From contig NZ_CP020370.1 of NCBI RefSeq assembly GCF_002813775.1, forward strand, positions 248,001 through 312,000: a DNA stretch of 64,000 bases. The letters are read 5' to 3'. A program made the position numbers and the translations under genes. This DNA is from Candidatus Thiodictyon syntrophicum (GTDB lineage Bacteria; Pseudomonadota; Gammaproteobacteria; Chromatiales; Chromatiaceae). This document shows, piece by piece, positions 16,519 through 25,950 of the stretch (within the stretch, counting starts at the first letter, position 1; each line of letters starts with the position of its first letter). The notes beneath the pieces are model-generated. The model worked only from the letters and a program-made list of their open reading frames with translations, did no database searches and was not told the DNA's origin.

Positions 16519-18042
16519 ATGGCACAATTGAACGGATCGATACAGGTGGTGGATCTCGGCGGCGGCTACGGCATTCGCGCACCCGGCGTGCATGGAACGG
16601 CCGAGCTCAAGTATCCCCGCGGCATGGCCGAGCGCTCGCGCTCGCGCCTGAGCGAAGACGGCACCACCGCGCTCGACACTGCGCTGGCCGCCACCGGCCT
16701 GACCGAGGTGCGGCAGGTGGACCTGCGGGTGCAGCGGCCCCCGGCCGTGGCCGCCGCGGCCACGCTGCGCAGCAGCGATGGCTGCCAGGACGTGCTGGAA
16801 CTCGCCGTCCCCGACCTGGGTCCCGACATCGGCCAACTGGTCCTCGCCGCCGACGAGTTCGGCGTACTCACCTGGCACCTGCCGCTGGACGCGCAGGGTC
16901 TGACCGAGCCGAGCACCACGCGCGGCAGCGGCGGGGTGAAGCGCTTTCGCATCCCGGCAACAGTGCTCGGGGCGGCGCCCGCCGCGCCGTCAGCCAATCG
17001 CGGGCTGCTGGGCACGCTCGGACACAAATTGCTCAAAGTGCTGGTCTATCCGATCACTGACCCGATCGTCGGGGCCCTGGGCGAGTTCTTCACTGAACGC
17101 TGGGAGACCCGCAACCGACCCTATGGCCTGCGCGACTTTGCACCGACGAACTTCCGCGCGGCCAGTGCCGCGCCGCTCGGCGTCGCGGACTGGGCACGCC
17201 TCGCGCAGGGGCGCGCCCTGCTGTTCATCCACGGTACCTTCAGCACGGCGCACGCGGCCTTCGCCGGGCTCCCCGACCCGGTATTCGCCGAACTCTACCG
17301 GCGCTACGGTGGACGGGTGTTCGCGTTCAACCACTTCACGCTCTCGCATGACCCGCGGCGCAATGTCGCCTGGCTGCTCGATCAGCTCCCGGACCGGCCG
17401 CTCGCCGTCGATATCGTCTGTCATAGCCGGGGCGGATTGGTGGCGCGCACCCTGGCCGACCCGGCCGCCATGGGGCTGGGGACACCGAACCTGAGTGTGG
17501 GGAAGATCGTCTTCGTCGGCGTGCCCAACGCCGGGACGCCGCTCGCCGATCCGGACCACCTGGTGACCATGCTCGATCGCCTGACCACCGCCCTGAACCT
17601 CTTCCCGACCGGACCGGTGGAAGAGACGCTCGAGGCGATCATCACGGCGGTCAAGGTCATCGGCCATGGCACGCTCCAGGGCCTCGAGGGGCTCGCGTCC
17701 ATGCAGCCGGGCGGCGACTTCCTCGCGCGGCTGAATGGCGGCGCCCCGTCGGGTACGGGATACCATGCGATCGGCGCCGATTTCGCGCCGGTGGGCGACG
17801 GGTGGAAGGCGCTCATCAGCGGCACCGTGGCCGACGCGGTGCTCGACCGGGTCTTCGAGCAGGTGCCTAACGACCTCGTGGTGCCCGAGCCCGGGGTGTT
17901 CGCCGTGTCGGGGTGCCCGGCCTTCCCGATTCCGGACGCACGGCGGCTGCCCGTGCCCGCGAGCGCGGGCGTCATCCATACGACACTCTTCGGCTACCCC
18001 CCGACCGGCGAACGACTGCTGGACTGGCTGACCGCGACCTGA
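16519..18042 (+). CDS. Alpha/beta hydrolase (lipase/esterase-like) in CHAT cassette
   Basis: The C-terminal ~300 of 507 residues form an alpha/beta hydrolase: oxyanion strand LLFIHGTFSTAHAAF, nucleophile elbow VDIVCHSRGGLVART (Ser, with Cys in place of the usual first Gly), VFVGVPNAGTPLADP, a likely acid in NDLVVPEPG, and His in AGVIHTTLFGY. Residues 1-170 are a separate beta-rich domain of unknown role (VDLGGGYGIRAPGVHGTAEL). Activity on lipids or esters is inferred. It follows the CHAT gene by 25 bp (operon), and its last 49 bp overlap the convergent TPR-CHAT gene tail to tail. Confidence 0.78.
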   Translation: MAQLNGSIQVVDLGGGYGIRAPGVHGTAELKYPRGMAERSRSRLSEDGTTALDTALAATGLTEVRQVDLRVQRPPAVAAAATLRSSDGCQDVLELAVPDLGPDIGQLVLAADEFGVLTWHLPLDAQGLTEPSTTRGSGGVKRFRIPATVLGAAPAAPSANRGLLGTLGHKLLKVLVYPITDPIVGALGEFFTERWETRNRPYGLRDFAPTNFRAASAAPLGVADWARLAQGRALLFIHGTFSTAHAAFAGLPDPVFAELYRRYGGRVFAFNHFTLSHDPRRNVAWLLDQLPDRPLAVDIVCHSRGGLVARTLADPAAMGLGTPNLSVGKIVFVGVPNAGTPLADPDHLVTMLDRLTTALNLFPTGPVEETLEAIITAVKVIGHGTLQGLEGLASMQPGGDFLARLNGGAPSGTGYHAIGADFAPVGDGWKALISGTVADAVLDRVFEQVPNDLVVPEPGVFAVSGCPAFPIPDARRLPVPASAGVIHTTLFGYPPTGERLLDWLTAT

Positions 18043-21000
18043 CCCGGGGTCCTGCCGTACCGCGGGTTGCGCAGTGAGGTGAGAAAGAACGGCGCCCAGT
18101 CGTAGCGGGTCTGCCGGCGCAGCGGGTCCGCCAGGTGTGCGACCAGGGCCGACTGCAGCGCCAGGTCCGGCGCCGCGCCGGCCGCATAGGCGCGGTGGAA
18201 GTCCACGAGGATGGCGCGGGCGCTGCGGTCGTCGACCGGCCAGAGCGCGCCCAGCAGGGTGCCGACCCCGGCCTCGAACAGCACGGCCTGTAGACCGAAG
18301 AGGTCGTCCCCCGGCAGGCGCGACAGCCCGCGTCCGCTGATGGCGCGCTGCCCGGAATAACAGGCTGCCAGGACGACCAACTCGGCCGGCAGGTCGAGGG
18401 TCCCGAGCTGCCAACCGTCGAGGACCCCGTCGGCGAGGGCGATGCCGCAGTCGAGCGGATCATCGAGCGCCTCGCCCGTCAGTACGCTGCTGCCGTGCGT
18501 GGCCAGGTGCAGACACCGAACCCCGGGGAGCGGCAACGCCAGGAAGGCCGCGCGCGAGCAGTCGATGGCCGCGCTGCCGGCGGCCCCATGTACCGCCGCG
18601 ACCTCGGCCGCCTCCAGCGGCGCGTTCTTGATGGCCGGCAGGCCCGAGTCCCCAAAGTTGCCGATGCCGACGGCGAGCACCGGACCCTCACGGCGACCGG
18701 ACCAGTCGTGGAGCAGGCTCGTGAGGTTCGGGGCATAACGAACGGCGAAGCGCTGGATCAGCCAGGGTCGGTCGTCCCCCGCCGCCGACGCCGCGGTGGC
18801 CCCCCCTGCCAGGTCCCAACGCGCGGCATGGAACGGGAACAGATGCAGTGTGCGGTGCGGACTCAGGATGAGTCGTGCCTTCCCGTCGATGACACGCCGC
18901 AAGGCGTCGGGCAGCAGGACCGGCGCCAGCGCGTCCACGAGTTGGTCGAGCGCGGGGATGATCTCGGCGGTCGCCGGCTTGGGGCCGCTGAAGGCGCGCA
19001 TACAGAGCAGCCAGGTAGCGAGGTGTTGCCGATCCCCGCTCGCCGGCTCGATGACGGCCGTTTCAAAGCGCTCGCGGGTGAACGCGAGCCCGATCAGCAC
19101 CTCATCGCGCAGCCAGAACCAGGAGAGCGCCGCTTCGTCGGCCGCGAGTGCACCCTGTACCGCGGCGACGGTGAGCGTGGGCGCGTCGAGTGGCTGTGCG
19201 CGTTGCCTGGCGATGCCGCGGGCGGCCGCGACCCGGCGACGGCGCTCCAGCAGTTGCGTGGTCACCGGCCCGCCCGGCGGCGCGAGCGCGAGTGCGCGGT
19301 TGACCTCTGCATACTCCTGGTCCAGCCCGGTCACTTGCGCGGCCGCCGCGGCCGGGAGGCGCTCCAGCGCGACCCGTGGGAGCCGCCAGGCGCCGCTTGC
19401 CTTGAGGTGCTCCGTGGTCGCCACCAGCAGGTCGTGGCGGCCGAGCTTCAGCGCGGCGGCCGCGCAGTACTCATAGAACTCGGCGCGCGTCGCGAGGAAG
19501 GCCGCTTGCTGATACTGCGCGCTCACCCGCGTGCGCTGTTCCTCGATCTGCGCGATGACCCGGCGGCAGGTGGCGAGCACGGCCTCGTGATCGCGCAACC
19601 CGGCCCGCGCTCGCACCTCGAACTGGACGGCCGTCAGGTACAACTCGCGCTCATAGGAGACGCTGAAGGCGTCGAGCGAGGCCGCGCGCGTCGGTGCCAG
19701 GGTGCGCAGGGCGGCGGCCGTCAAGTCGGGGACCTGGTTGTAGCGCTTCAGGGCGAGGAGTACGTATCCCAGCTCGAGCTGCGCCTGCACGAGGGGGGCC
19801 CGCCACCCGAGTGCCTCGGCCTCTGTGATCAACCGTCGTGCCTTGGTCAGGTGTGCCTCGGCGGGACCTTCGTTGCACGCCAGACGCAGCGCGTAGAGTG
19901 CCGCGTTGAGCGCTGCCACGCGCTCCGTTTGGTTGGCCGCCAGGACTTGGTGTGTGCCATCCGGCACGGCCTCCCCCGGGCGGGCGCCGACGATGCCCGC
20001 GGTGGTGGACCCGAACCAGGTCGCGAGTTCGGCGGCAACCTCGCTGCGGACCGCGTCGGCGACCTCGAAGACCTGACCGAGCAACGTCGCGATGGCGGCG
20101 AGGCTCGCCTCGGCCCGCGCGCCGGCGGCCGCGTCCAGATGCTTGCCGTCACCGAGCGGCGCGGTCGCGCGCGCGCCCATTACGAGGCACCAGTGCGTGC
20201 CCACATCGCCTAAGCGTGCGAGGAGCGCATTGCCCTGCAGGGTGTCGGCGGCGGTATCGACCCAGCCGAGCACGGCCGTCTCGACCTGCGGCTGCGGATC
20301 GGCATAGCCGGCGGCGGCGAGCAGTTCGGCGAGCAGTTCGGCGAGCCGCACAAACTCGAAGTGATCGCCCGCGTCGTGCGCGGCACTCGCCAGGGCGGCC
20401 AAGGACGCGCAGCGTTCGAGCGGTTCCTGCGGCCCCAGCAAGGCGCGCAGCGACGGCGCCGTGACCGCGTCGCAATCGGCCCGCACGCCGTTGTCGATGC
20501 CGGTGACCCGCTGGTGCATGTCCTGCGCGTGGTCGGCGGCGCCGGCCCGTTCGAAATGGGTCGCGCCCTCACTGAACGCCGTGCGCGCGCGCTCGACATC
20601 GCCGTCACCGAGCAAGGCCGAGCCCAGCCAGTAGAGTGCCATGCCCAGCCACCAGGCGTGATCCAGCGGCAGCGGCGGCGCCCAGGCGTCCCCCCCGTGC
20701 CGCCATTGCGCGATGGCCGTCTCCAGGGCCGCCACCTGCTCCGGGCTTGCGCCGGGCCCGGCGCAGTCGCGCATGGCGCGCTGGAGCGCGGGGAGCATCG
20801 CGTCGAGCTCCTCGCGCCGCGCGTCGGGGGGCGCGGGCGGTTCGACCGCCGCGGGGAACGCCTGCACGACCTCCCCCACGATGGTCTGGAGCGCGGCGAA
20901 GCGCCGGATGTAGCGCTGTTCGGCGGGGGTGGCGGTACCGCCCTGCGAGCGCTCGGCGAGTTGTGTGAGCGCCGCCGGTGAGGGCTCCACCGCAACCCCA

Positions 21001-21224
21001 AAGGTCTCGCGCCAGAGCCGCGTCGACACGACGGCCTTGGCTTGCAGCAGTGCGCGCGCGGCGGCCTCGTCGTCGACCGCCGCGGCGACCCGCCGCGCGC
21101 ACTCGGGCGCGGGCAGATCGATCCACTCGCGCAACGCTCGACACGCGCTCAGCAACGGTTGGCCGGTCTCACCGGCACGCACCGCCTCACGGAGTCTCGT
21201 CCAGTCCGGGGTTGGTCCCATCAT
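17994..21224 (-). CDS. Large helical-repeat CHAT-domain protease
   Basis: The 1076-residue protein (ATG 21224 or 21221, after GAGGAG) has ~700 residues of alpha-helical, TPR-like repeats (for example AALNAALYALRLACNEGP and TKARRLITEAEALGW). The CHAT domain follows: RLILSPHRTLHLFPFHA, catalytic His in CLHLATHGSS (about 910), catalytic Cys in VLAACYSGQ (about 955), then GALWPVDDRSARAILVDFH. Both catalytic residues are present. TPR-CHAT proteins usually sense a partner through the repeats and then cleave a target. It is convergent with the first CHAT gene and the hydrolase gene, with a 49-bp overlap. It may be the sensor arm of the same system. Confidence 0.85.
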   Translation of the reverse strand: MMGPTPDWTRLREAVRAGETGQPLLSACRALREWIDLPAPECARRVAAAVDDEAAARALLQAKAVVSTRLWRETFGVAVEPSPAALTQLAERSQGGTATPAEQRYIRRFAALQTIVGEVVQAFPAAVEPPAPPDARREELDAMLPALQRAMRDCAGPGASPEQVAALETAIAQWRHGGDAWAPPLPLDHAWWLGMALYWLGSALLGDGDVERARTAFSEGATHFERAGAADHAQDMHQRVTGIDNGVRADCDAVTAPSLRALLGPQEPLERCASLAALASAAHDAGDHFEFVRLAELLAELLAAAGYADPQPQVETAVLGWVDTAADTLQGNALLARLGDVGTHWCLVMGARATAPLGDGKHLDAAAGARAEASLAAIATLLGQVFEVADAVRSEVAAELATWFGSTTAGIVGARPGEAVPDGTHQVLAANQTERVAALNAALYALRLACNEGPAEAHLTKARRLITEAEALGWRAPLVQAQLELGYVLLALKRYNQVPDLTAAALRTLAPTRAASLDAFSVSYERELYLTAVQFEVRARAGLRDHEAVLATCRRVIAQIEEQRTRVSAQYQQAAFLATRAEFYEYCAAAALKLGRHDLLVATTEHLKASGAWRLPRVALERLPAAAAAQVTGLDQEYAEVNRALALAPPGGPVTTQLLERRRRVAAARGIARQRAQPLDAPTLTVAAVQGALAADEAALSWFWLRDEVLIGLAFTRERFETAVIEPASGDRQHLATWLLCMRAFSGPKPATAEIIPALDQLVDALAPVLLPDALRRVIDGKARLILSPHRTLHLFPFHAARWDLAGGATAASAAGDDRPWLIQRFAVRYAPNLTSLLHDWSGRREGPVLAVGIGNFGDSGLPAIKNAPLEAAEVAAVHGAAGSAAIDCSRAAFLALPLPGVRCLHLATHGSSVLTGEALDDPLDCGIALADGVLDGWQLGTLDLPAELVVLAACYSGQRAISGRGLSRLPGDDLFGLQAVLFEAGVGTLLGALWPVDDRSARAILVDFHRAYAAGAAPDLALQSALVAHLADPLRRQTRYDWAPFFLTSLRNPRYGRTPGQVAVSQSSSRSPVGG

Positions 21225-21494
21225 CCGCTCCTCTGCCTGAATTCCAGCGGCCGGCCGCACGGGCAACCAGAAAGCCCGATTGGCTGCCGACTGCGCGCTC
21301 GAGCCTAGGTTAGCCTAAGTCCGGCAATTGCTCTCACAAAGACACAAAGACACAAAGAAAACAGATCATTGAAGGCGTTGCGCCGATCACCGCCCGGGTG
21401 ACCTCCGCGACCGACGTATCGCTTTGAAAATTGCGCAGGGCCAGGTCGCCGATGGCTAGGCGGGGGTGCCGCTGCCCGGGGGCCGGCGGGATTG
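21225..21494. other. Intergenic region with A-rich heptamer-like repeat
   Basis: It contains ACAAAGACACAAAGACACAAAG at about 21335-21358 and no gene. Both flanking genes are on the minus strand, so this region holds the TPR-CHAT promoter and the end of the holC transcript. Confidence 0.4.
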
Positions 21495-21950
21495 CTACCA
21501 GGCGTCCCCATCACCCGGCGTCAGCCGGACCGGGTGGTGTGCCGGCGGGAAGCCCTGGTCGCGATAGAAGCGGAAGCGTTCGCGGGCGGCGGCGCGCACC
21601 GCCGGGTCCTGATCGACTGGCTCGCAGACGCGGGCGAAGCGGCTGAAGAAGGGCGGGGCGGCCGGGGCCAGATTGATCAGGACTTGGGTCTCGGCCTCCG
21701 GGGTGCCGTCCAGGCCGATCAGGACCGGGGTAAGTTCATGGTCGGTCTGGCCCACCAGTCCGTGGGGGATAAAGCTGGCCTGGCGCCAGGTCCACAGCAG
21801 GCGGTCCAGGTGGCGCGCCGCCGTCAGGTCCGGGCAGTGGATCAGTACCCGCAGGTGTTCGGCACGGGTGCGCTCCACCAGTCGGCAGGTGAGCAGGTAA
21901 CGGTCGCCGGGGCTGTCGGATTCCAGGGTGTAGAAGTCGATGCGGGGCAT
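21495..21950 (-). CDS. holC: DNA polymerase III subunit chi
   Basis: The 151-residue protein begins MPRIDFYTLES and contains RYLLTCRLVERTRAEHLRV, LDRLLWTWRQASFIPHGL and VLINLAPAAPPFFSRFARV, the HolC pattern. Chi links the clamp loader to SSB at the replication fork. Length is normal. In many Gammaproteobacteria holC sits between pepA and valS; neither is here, so this is an isolated copy. Confidence 0.88.
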   Translation of the reverse strand: MPRIDFYTLESDSPGDRYLLTCRLVERTRAEHLRVLIHCPDLTAARHLDRLLWTWRQASFIPHGLVGQTDHELTPVLIGLDGTPEAETQVLINLAPAAPPFFSRFARVCEPVDQDPAVRAAARERFRFYRDQGFPPAHHPVRLTPGDGDAW

Positions 21951-21956
21951 TTTTCG

Positions 21957-21977
21957 AGTGGTCAGCGGTCAGCGGTC
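21957..21977. repeat. Three AGYGGTC heptamers
   Basis: AGTGGTC-AGCGGTC-AGCGGTC is the inverted counterpart of GACCACT x3 at 22225-22245, so the pair brackets the truncated MITE. Confidence 0.6.
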
Positions 21978-22167
21978 GTTGTCGTGGTCGTGGTCGTTGT
22001 CGTTGTCGGATTGTTCGATTACGACAACGACAACGACGCCCGGTCCGTGGGAACGTCCGGTAGCTGTAGGGTACGGCTTATCCGGCTCCGGCGGTCGCCG
22101 CAGCTTGGCGGGTACGCGATGCGTACCCTACGAGATGTGCGTTAACACATCAGCTCTGATCGCACCC
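21978..22167 (-). mobile_element. Truncated family-1 MITE (GTTGTC element)
   Basis: The right end CACATCAGCTCTGATCGCACCC (22146-22167) matches the terminal inverted repeat of the copies at 27.8 and 39.9 kb. The GTTGTC arms around 21978-22045 and the CGTACCCTAC module are present in inverted order. The left terminal repeat is missing, replaced by the heptamer array. Confidence 0.7.
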
Positions 22168-22224
22168 GCGGGCGACGGCGAACTTGCCCCGATCCGGTTC
22201 GCCCTGCACTATCCTCTATTCGCC

Positions 22225-22248
22225 GACCACTGACCACTGACCACTGAC
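22225..22248. repeat. Three GACCACT heptamers
   Basis: A tandem array ending 10 bases before the pqiA start. It is inverted relative to the array at 21957-21977 and overlaps where the pqiA leader must lie. Confidence 0.6.
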
Positions 22249-22257
22249 TGCCGACCC

Positions 22258-23604
22258 ATGCACGACGACCTCACGCAATGCCCGGAATGCGGCCTGCTCC
22301 AGCGCATCCCGGTCCTGCCGCCGGGTGGGTCCAGCGTATGCGCCCGCTGCGGCTGCGTGCTGCATCGGGATCGGCCCGACAGCCTGAACCGGACGCTGGC
22401 CTTGACGATCGCGGGGCTTGCGCTCTTTGCGATCGCCAACGGCTTTCCCTTCCTGTCCTTCTCGATGCAGGGTCAGGTGACGCAGACGACGCTCTTCACC
22501 GGCGTCCTGGAGCTCTACGGTCAGGGGCAGTGGCAGATCGCCGCGGTGGTCGCATTCACCAGTATCCTGGCCCCCGGTCTGCAGTTGACCCTGCTCCTGG
22601 CGGTGCTGATCCCGCTGTACGCGCGGCGCCTGCCGTCCTGGCTGCCCTCGCTGTTCCGCTATGTGCGTAACCTGACCCCCTGGGGGATGATGGACGTCTT
22701 CATGCTCGGTATCCTGGTGTCGGTGGTGAAGCTCTCGGAGATGGCGACCATCCTCGCCGGCCCCTCGCTCTTTGCCTTCGCCGTCCTGATCTTCGTCCTG
22801 GCGGGGGCCCAGGCGGCCCTGGACCCGGATCTGGTGTGGTCGCGGGTGCCGCGCGGTACCCGGGCCGGCGCGCCGCTGCGGGCTGCGGACTCCATCGGCT
22901 GCGAGGTCTGTGAACTGGTGGTGGCGCGGCACCCGGCCCCGGGCGCTGGCCTGAGGCTGCACTGCCCGCGCTGCGCCGCGCTGCTGCGCTACCGCAAACC
23001 GGAGAGTCTGGAGCGGACCTGGGCCCTGGTCCTGGCCGCGGTGATCTGCTATCTGCCCGCCAATCTGCTGCCGATCATGACGGTCACGTCGCTCGGGCGC
23101 GTCCGATCGGATACCATCCTGAGTGGGGTCGGGTATCTGCTGACCCACGGGATGTGGCCCTTGGCGGCGATCGTCTTCGTAGCCAGCGTCTTTGTGCCGC
23201 TGCTGAAACTCCTGATCCTGGTCTATCTCCTGATCTCGGTTGAGGTGCGCTCCGGCTGGCGCCCGCGCGAGCGCACGCGGCTGTATCGGATCACCGAGAC
23301 CATCGGCCGCTGGTCGATGGTGGACGTCTTTGTGGTCAGCATCCTGGCGGCTCTGGTGCGCCTGGGGAACCTGGCCAGCGTGGAGGCGCAGACGGGGGCC
23401 ATCTTCTTCTGCGCGGTCGTGGTTCTCACCATGCTGGCCGCCATGTCATTTGATCCCCGGCTGATCTGGGATCGCCTGGGGCCGGACCTGGAATCAGAAC
23501 GGGCGTTGCAACAAGGGCAGGACCATGTCAGAGACCGAGAACGGGGCGATCCCGGGGCGCGGGGCGCGGACGGCCCCAGCGCCGTCCGCGCCCGGACAGG
23601 CTGA
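22258..23604 (+). CDS. pqiA: PqiA/LetA-type inner-membrane protein
   Basis: The 448-residue protein is the two-module PqiA type. Each module starts with a zinc ribbon (CPEC...CARCGC near residues 8-34; CEVC...CPRC in the middle) followed by four membrane helices. Family motifs include FLSFSMQGQ and PWGMMDVFMLGILVSVVKL in the first half and MVDVFVVSILAALVRLG in the second. PqiA works with the MCE protein PqiB and lipoprotein PqiC in envelope lipid transport. The gene overlaps pqiB by 80 bp in another frame, so its last ~30 residues (charged, unlike the family) may be a non-conserved tail. Confidence 0.92.
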   Translation: MHDDLTQCPECGLLQRIPVLPPGGSSVCARCGCVLHRDRPDSLNRTLALTIAGLALFAIANGFPFLSFSMQGQVTQTTLFTGVLELYGQGQWQIAAVVAFTSILAPGLQLTLLLAVLIPLYARRLPSWLPSLFRYVRNLTPWGMMDVFMLGILVSVVKLSEMATILAGPSLFAFAVLIFVLAGAQAALDPDLVWSRVPRGTRAGAPLRAADSIGCEVCELVVARHPAPGAGLRLHCPRCAALLRYRKPESLERTWALVLAAVICYLPANLLPIMTVTSLGRVRSDTILSGVGYLLTHGMWPLAAIVFVASVFVPLLKLLILVYLLISVEVRSGWRPRERTRLYRITETIGRWSMVDVFVVSILAALVRLGNLASVEAQTGAIFFCAVVVLTMLAAMSFDPRLIWDRLGPDLESERALQQGQDHVRDRERGDPGARGADGPSAVRARTG

Positions 23605-25261
23605 GGAGTGGGCGGATTGGCCCGGCGCGCCGCTGCCCGAGGCTGTGACGCGGCGGCGCGACCGGCCCTCGATCGTCTGGCTGATCCCGCTGGTGGCCCT
23701 GGTCATCGGCGCCTGGCTCGCCTACAAGACTTATGCCGAGCAGGGGCCGCGGGTCCAGATCCAGTTCAACTCCGCGGCTGGGCTCCAGGCCGGCAAGACC
23801 AAGGTCAAGTTCAAGGACGTGGACGTGGGGGAGGTGACCGCCATCGATGTGAGTCCGGATCTGAAGTCGATCCTGGTGACCGCCCAGCTCAAGTACGGAT
23901 CCAGTGCCTACCTGACCACCGATACCCGTTTTTGGGTGGAGCGCCCGCGGGTGAGTGCGAGCCGGGTGTCCGGTCTGGAGACGCTGCTGTCGGGACCCTA
24001 TATCGCGATCGATCCGGTGACCGAGGGTAAGTCGGCGCGCCGCTTCCTGGGTCTGGAGGAACCGCCGCTCTTCACCACCTCGGAGGCCGGTAAGCGCTTC
24101 CTGCTGCGCTCCCCGACCCTGGGGTCGCTCAATATCGGTTCTCCGGTCTACTACCGGCAGATCCAGGTCGGGCAGGTGGCGGGCCACCAATTGGAGACGG
24201 ATGGGGGGTCGGTCAACATCGAGATCTTCGTCTCCTCCCCCTACGACCGCCTGGTCTATACCAATACCCGCTTCTGGAACGCGAGCGGGCTGGATTTTTC
24301 GATCTCCACCGCGGGGGTCACGGTGGACACCCAGTCACTCCTGTCGGTGCTGATCGGCGGCATCTCATTCGACACCCCGGATACCATCGACGGGGAGCGC
24401 AAGGCGGCCGCGGCGGGCGAGGTCTTGGCGCTCTACCCGAGTCGGGAGCAAGCCCACGAGAAGACCTACGCCCACAAGGATCGCTACCTGCTGTATTTCA
24501 AGGGCTCGGTGAGCGGCCTGGCGGTGGGCGCCGCGGTGCGGTTGCGCGGCATCGCCATCGGTCGGGTGCTGGACGTGCAGTTGATCTTCAATGTGGACGA
24601 CTACGACTTCCAGATCCCGGTGCTGGTGGAGGTCGAGCCGGAGCGCATCGGTGTCAGTGGCGACCCGGGGCGGATCGAGCCGGCCGCCGTGGTCGAACGC
24701 CTGGTCGCCAATGGTCTGCGCGGCCAGCTCAAATCGGATAATCTACTGACCGGTGCCCTCTATGTGGACCTGGATTTCCATCCTGGCGCCCCGCCGGAGC
24801 GCCCCTCGCGGCATGGCGACTATGTGGTGCTGCCGACCGTGCCGGCGCCCTTGGAGGCCCTGACCACCAGGGCGACCAGCGTGCTCGAAAAGCTCGATCG
24901 CCTGCCGATCGAGCAGCTCGGCCGCGACCTGGGTCAGGCGGCGGCCGGCGCCAACGCGCTGATCAACTCCCGGGAATTGCAGGGCGCGGTCGCAGAGACG
25001 CAAGCGGCCCTGGCCGCGGTGCGCAAGAGCGCGGAGCGCCTGGATGGCGAGCTCGCACCGCAACTGAGCGCGGCCCTGCGCGCGACCTCGACCACCATGA
25101 AGTATGCCGGTGACATTGTGGCGCTCAATTCTCCCCTATATATCGAGATGGAACGTATGTTTGCGGAGGTGGGCGCCGCGGCGCGCTCCGTGCGGCTCAT
25201 GGCGGACTACCTGGAGCGTCACCCGGAGGCGCTGCTGAAGGGCAAGGCGGGGGGGCGCTAG
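23525..25261 (+). CDS. pqiB: MCE-domain protein PqiB
   Basis: A transmembrane helix (IVWLIPLVALVIGAWLAY, about residues 49-66) is followed by three MCE domains, starting near VQIQFNSAAGLQAGKTKV, FLLRSPTLGSLNIGSPVYY and LYFKGSVSGLAVGAAVRL. A long C-terminal coiled-coil region follows (ALINSRELQGAVAETQAAL). PqiB builds a periplasmic tube for lipids between inner and outer membranes. 578 residues is typical. It starts inside the 3' end of pqiA and ends one base into pqiC, so the three are tightly coupled. Confidence 0.94.
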   Translation: MSETENGAIPGRGARTAPAPSAPGQAEEWADWPGAPLPEAVTRRRDRPSIVWLIPLVALVIGAWLAYKTYAEQGPRVQIQFNSAAGLQAGKTKVKFKDVDVGEVTAIDVSPDLKSILVTAQLKYGSSAYLTTDTRFWVERPRVSASRVSGLETLLSGPYIAIDPVTEGKSARRFLGLEEPPLFTTSEAGKRFLLRSPTLGSLNIGSPVYYRQIQVGQVAGHQLETDGGSVNIEIFVSSPYDRLVYTNTRFWNASGLDFSISTAGVTVDTQSLLSVLIGGISFDTPDTIDGERKAAAAGEVLALYPSREQAHEKTYAHKDRYLLYFKGSVSGLAVGAAVRLRGIAIGRVLDVQLIFNVDDYDFQIPVLVEVEPERIGVSGDPGRIEPAAVVERLVANGLRGQLKSDNLLTGALYVDLDFHPGAPPERPSRHGDYVVLPTVPAPLEALTTRATSVLEKLDRLPIEQLGRDLGQAAAGANALINSRELQGAVAETQAALAAVRKSAERLDGELAPQLSAALRATSTTMKYAGDIVALNSPLYIEMERMFAEVGAAARSVRLMADYLERHPEALLKGKAGGR

Positions 25262-25950
25262 TGACAGCGGCAGTGGTTGGCGACGGGGCCGTCGTCGGGC
25301 GCGCGGCGAGGCCCGCGAAGCGGACTCATTTCTCCCTTTGCTGGTGGCTTGGCTGGGTCCTTGCCGTCGCCGGCTGTGCCGGCTCACCCCCGTCGAACTT
25401 CTTTACCCTGAGACCACTACCCGCGGCGGACGGGCACGCCGCGGTGACCGGCGGTACCCTGGGCATCGGGTTGGGGCCGGTGACCTTTCCCGGCTTTCTG
25501 GATCGGCCGCAGATCGTCTCGCGCGATGGCAACAACCGTTTGGCCCTGGACGAGTTCAACCGCTGGGGCGGGACCCTGCAGGACGACTTCCTGCGGGTCT
25601 GGAGCGAGAACCTGGCCTATCTGGTCGGCACCAGCCGGGTCCTGATCTTCCCGACCGAGGTCCGCTTCCCACTGGATTTTCGCATCACCGCGGACGTGCT
25701 GACCTTCGAGGGCACCCCGGCGGGCGAGGCCGTGCTGAAGGTGCGCTGGGCGGTGCTGGACCCCCGCCTGGAGCAGACCCTGGCGGCCCGCGAGACCAGT
25801 TACCGTCAGCCCCTGCGCCCGCCGGCGGATCAGGCGGCGCTCATCGCTGCCATGAGCGCGGCCCTGGGTGCCTTCAGCGAGGACGTGGCCGCAGTCCTGC
25901 GCGGTCTGCCCAAGCCGACGGCGCCGCCGGCCGCGCCGCTCCTGTATTGA
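25261..25950 (+). CDS. pqiC: PqiC-type outer-membrane lipoprotein
   Basis: GTG 25261 shares a base with the pqiB stop. A hydrophobic segment ends in the lipobox VAGC, then NFFTLRPLPA, IGLGPVTFPGFLDRPQIV and FNRWGGTLQDDFLRVWSENL, the PqiC/YmbA pattern. It should be an outer-membrane-anchored partner of PqiB. The first ~20 residues before the hydrophobic core are unusually long and polar, so the true start could be downstream. Confidence 0.9.
   Translation: MTAAVVGDGAVVGRAARPAKRTHFSLCWWLGWVLAVAGCAGSPPSNFFTLRPLPAADGHAAVTGGTLGIGLGPVTFPGFLDRPQIVSRDGNNRLALDEFNRWGGTLQDDFLRVWSENLAYLVGTSRVLIFPTEVRFPLDFRITADVLTFEGTPAGEAVLKVRWAVLDPRLEQTLAARETSYRQPLRPPADQAALIAAMSAALGAFSEDVAAVLRGLPKPTAPPAAPLLY

Noticed and set aside
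18495-20213. 572-codon plus-strand frame opposite the TPR-CHAT gene
   Set aside because: No family resemblance; the minus strand carries the CHAT catalytic motifs.
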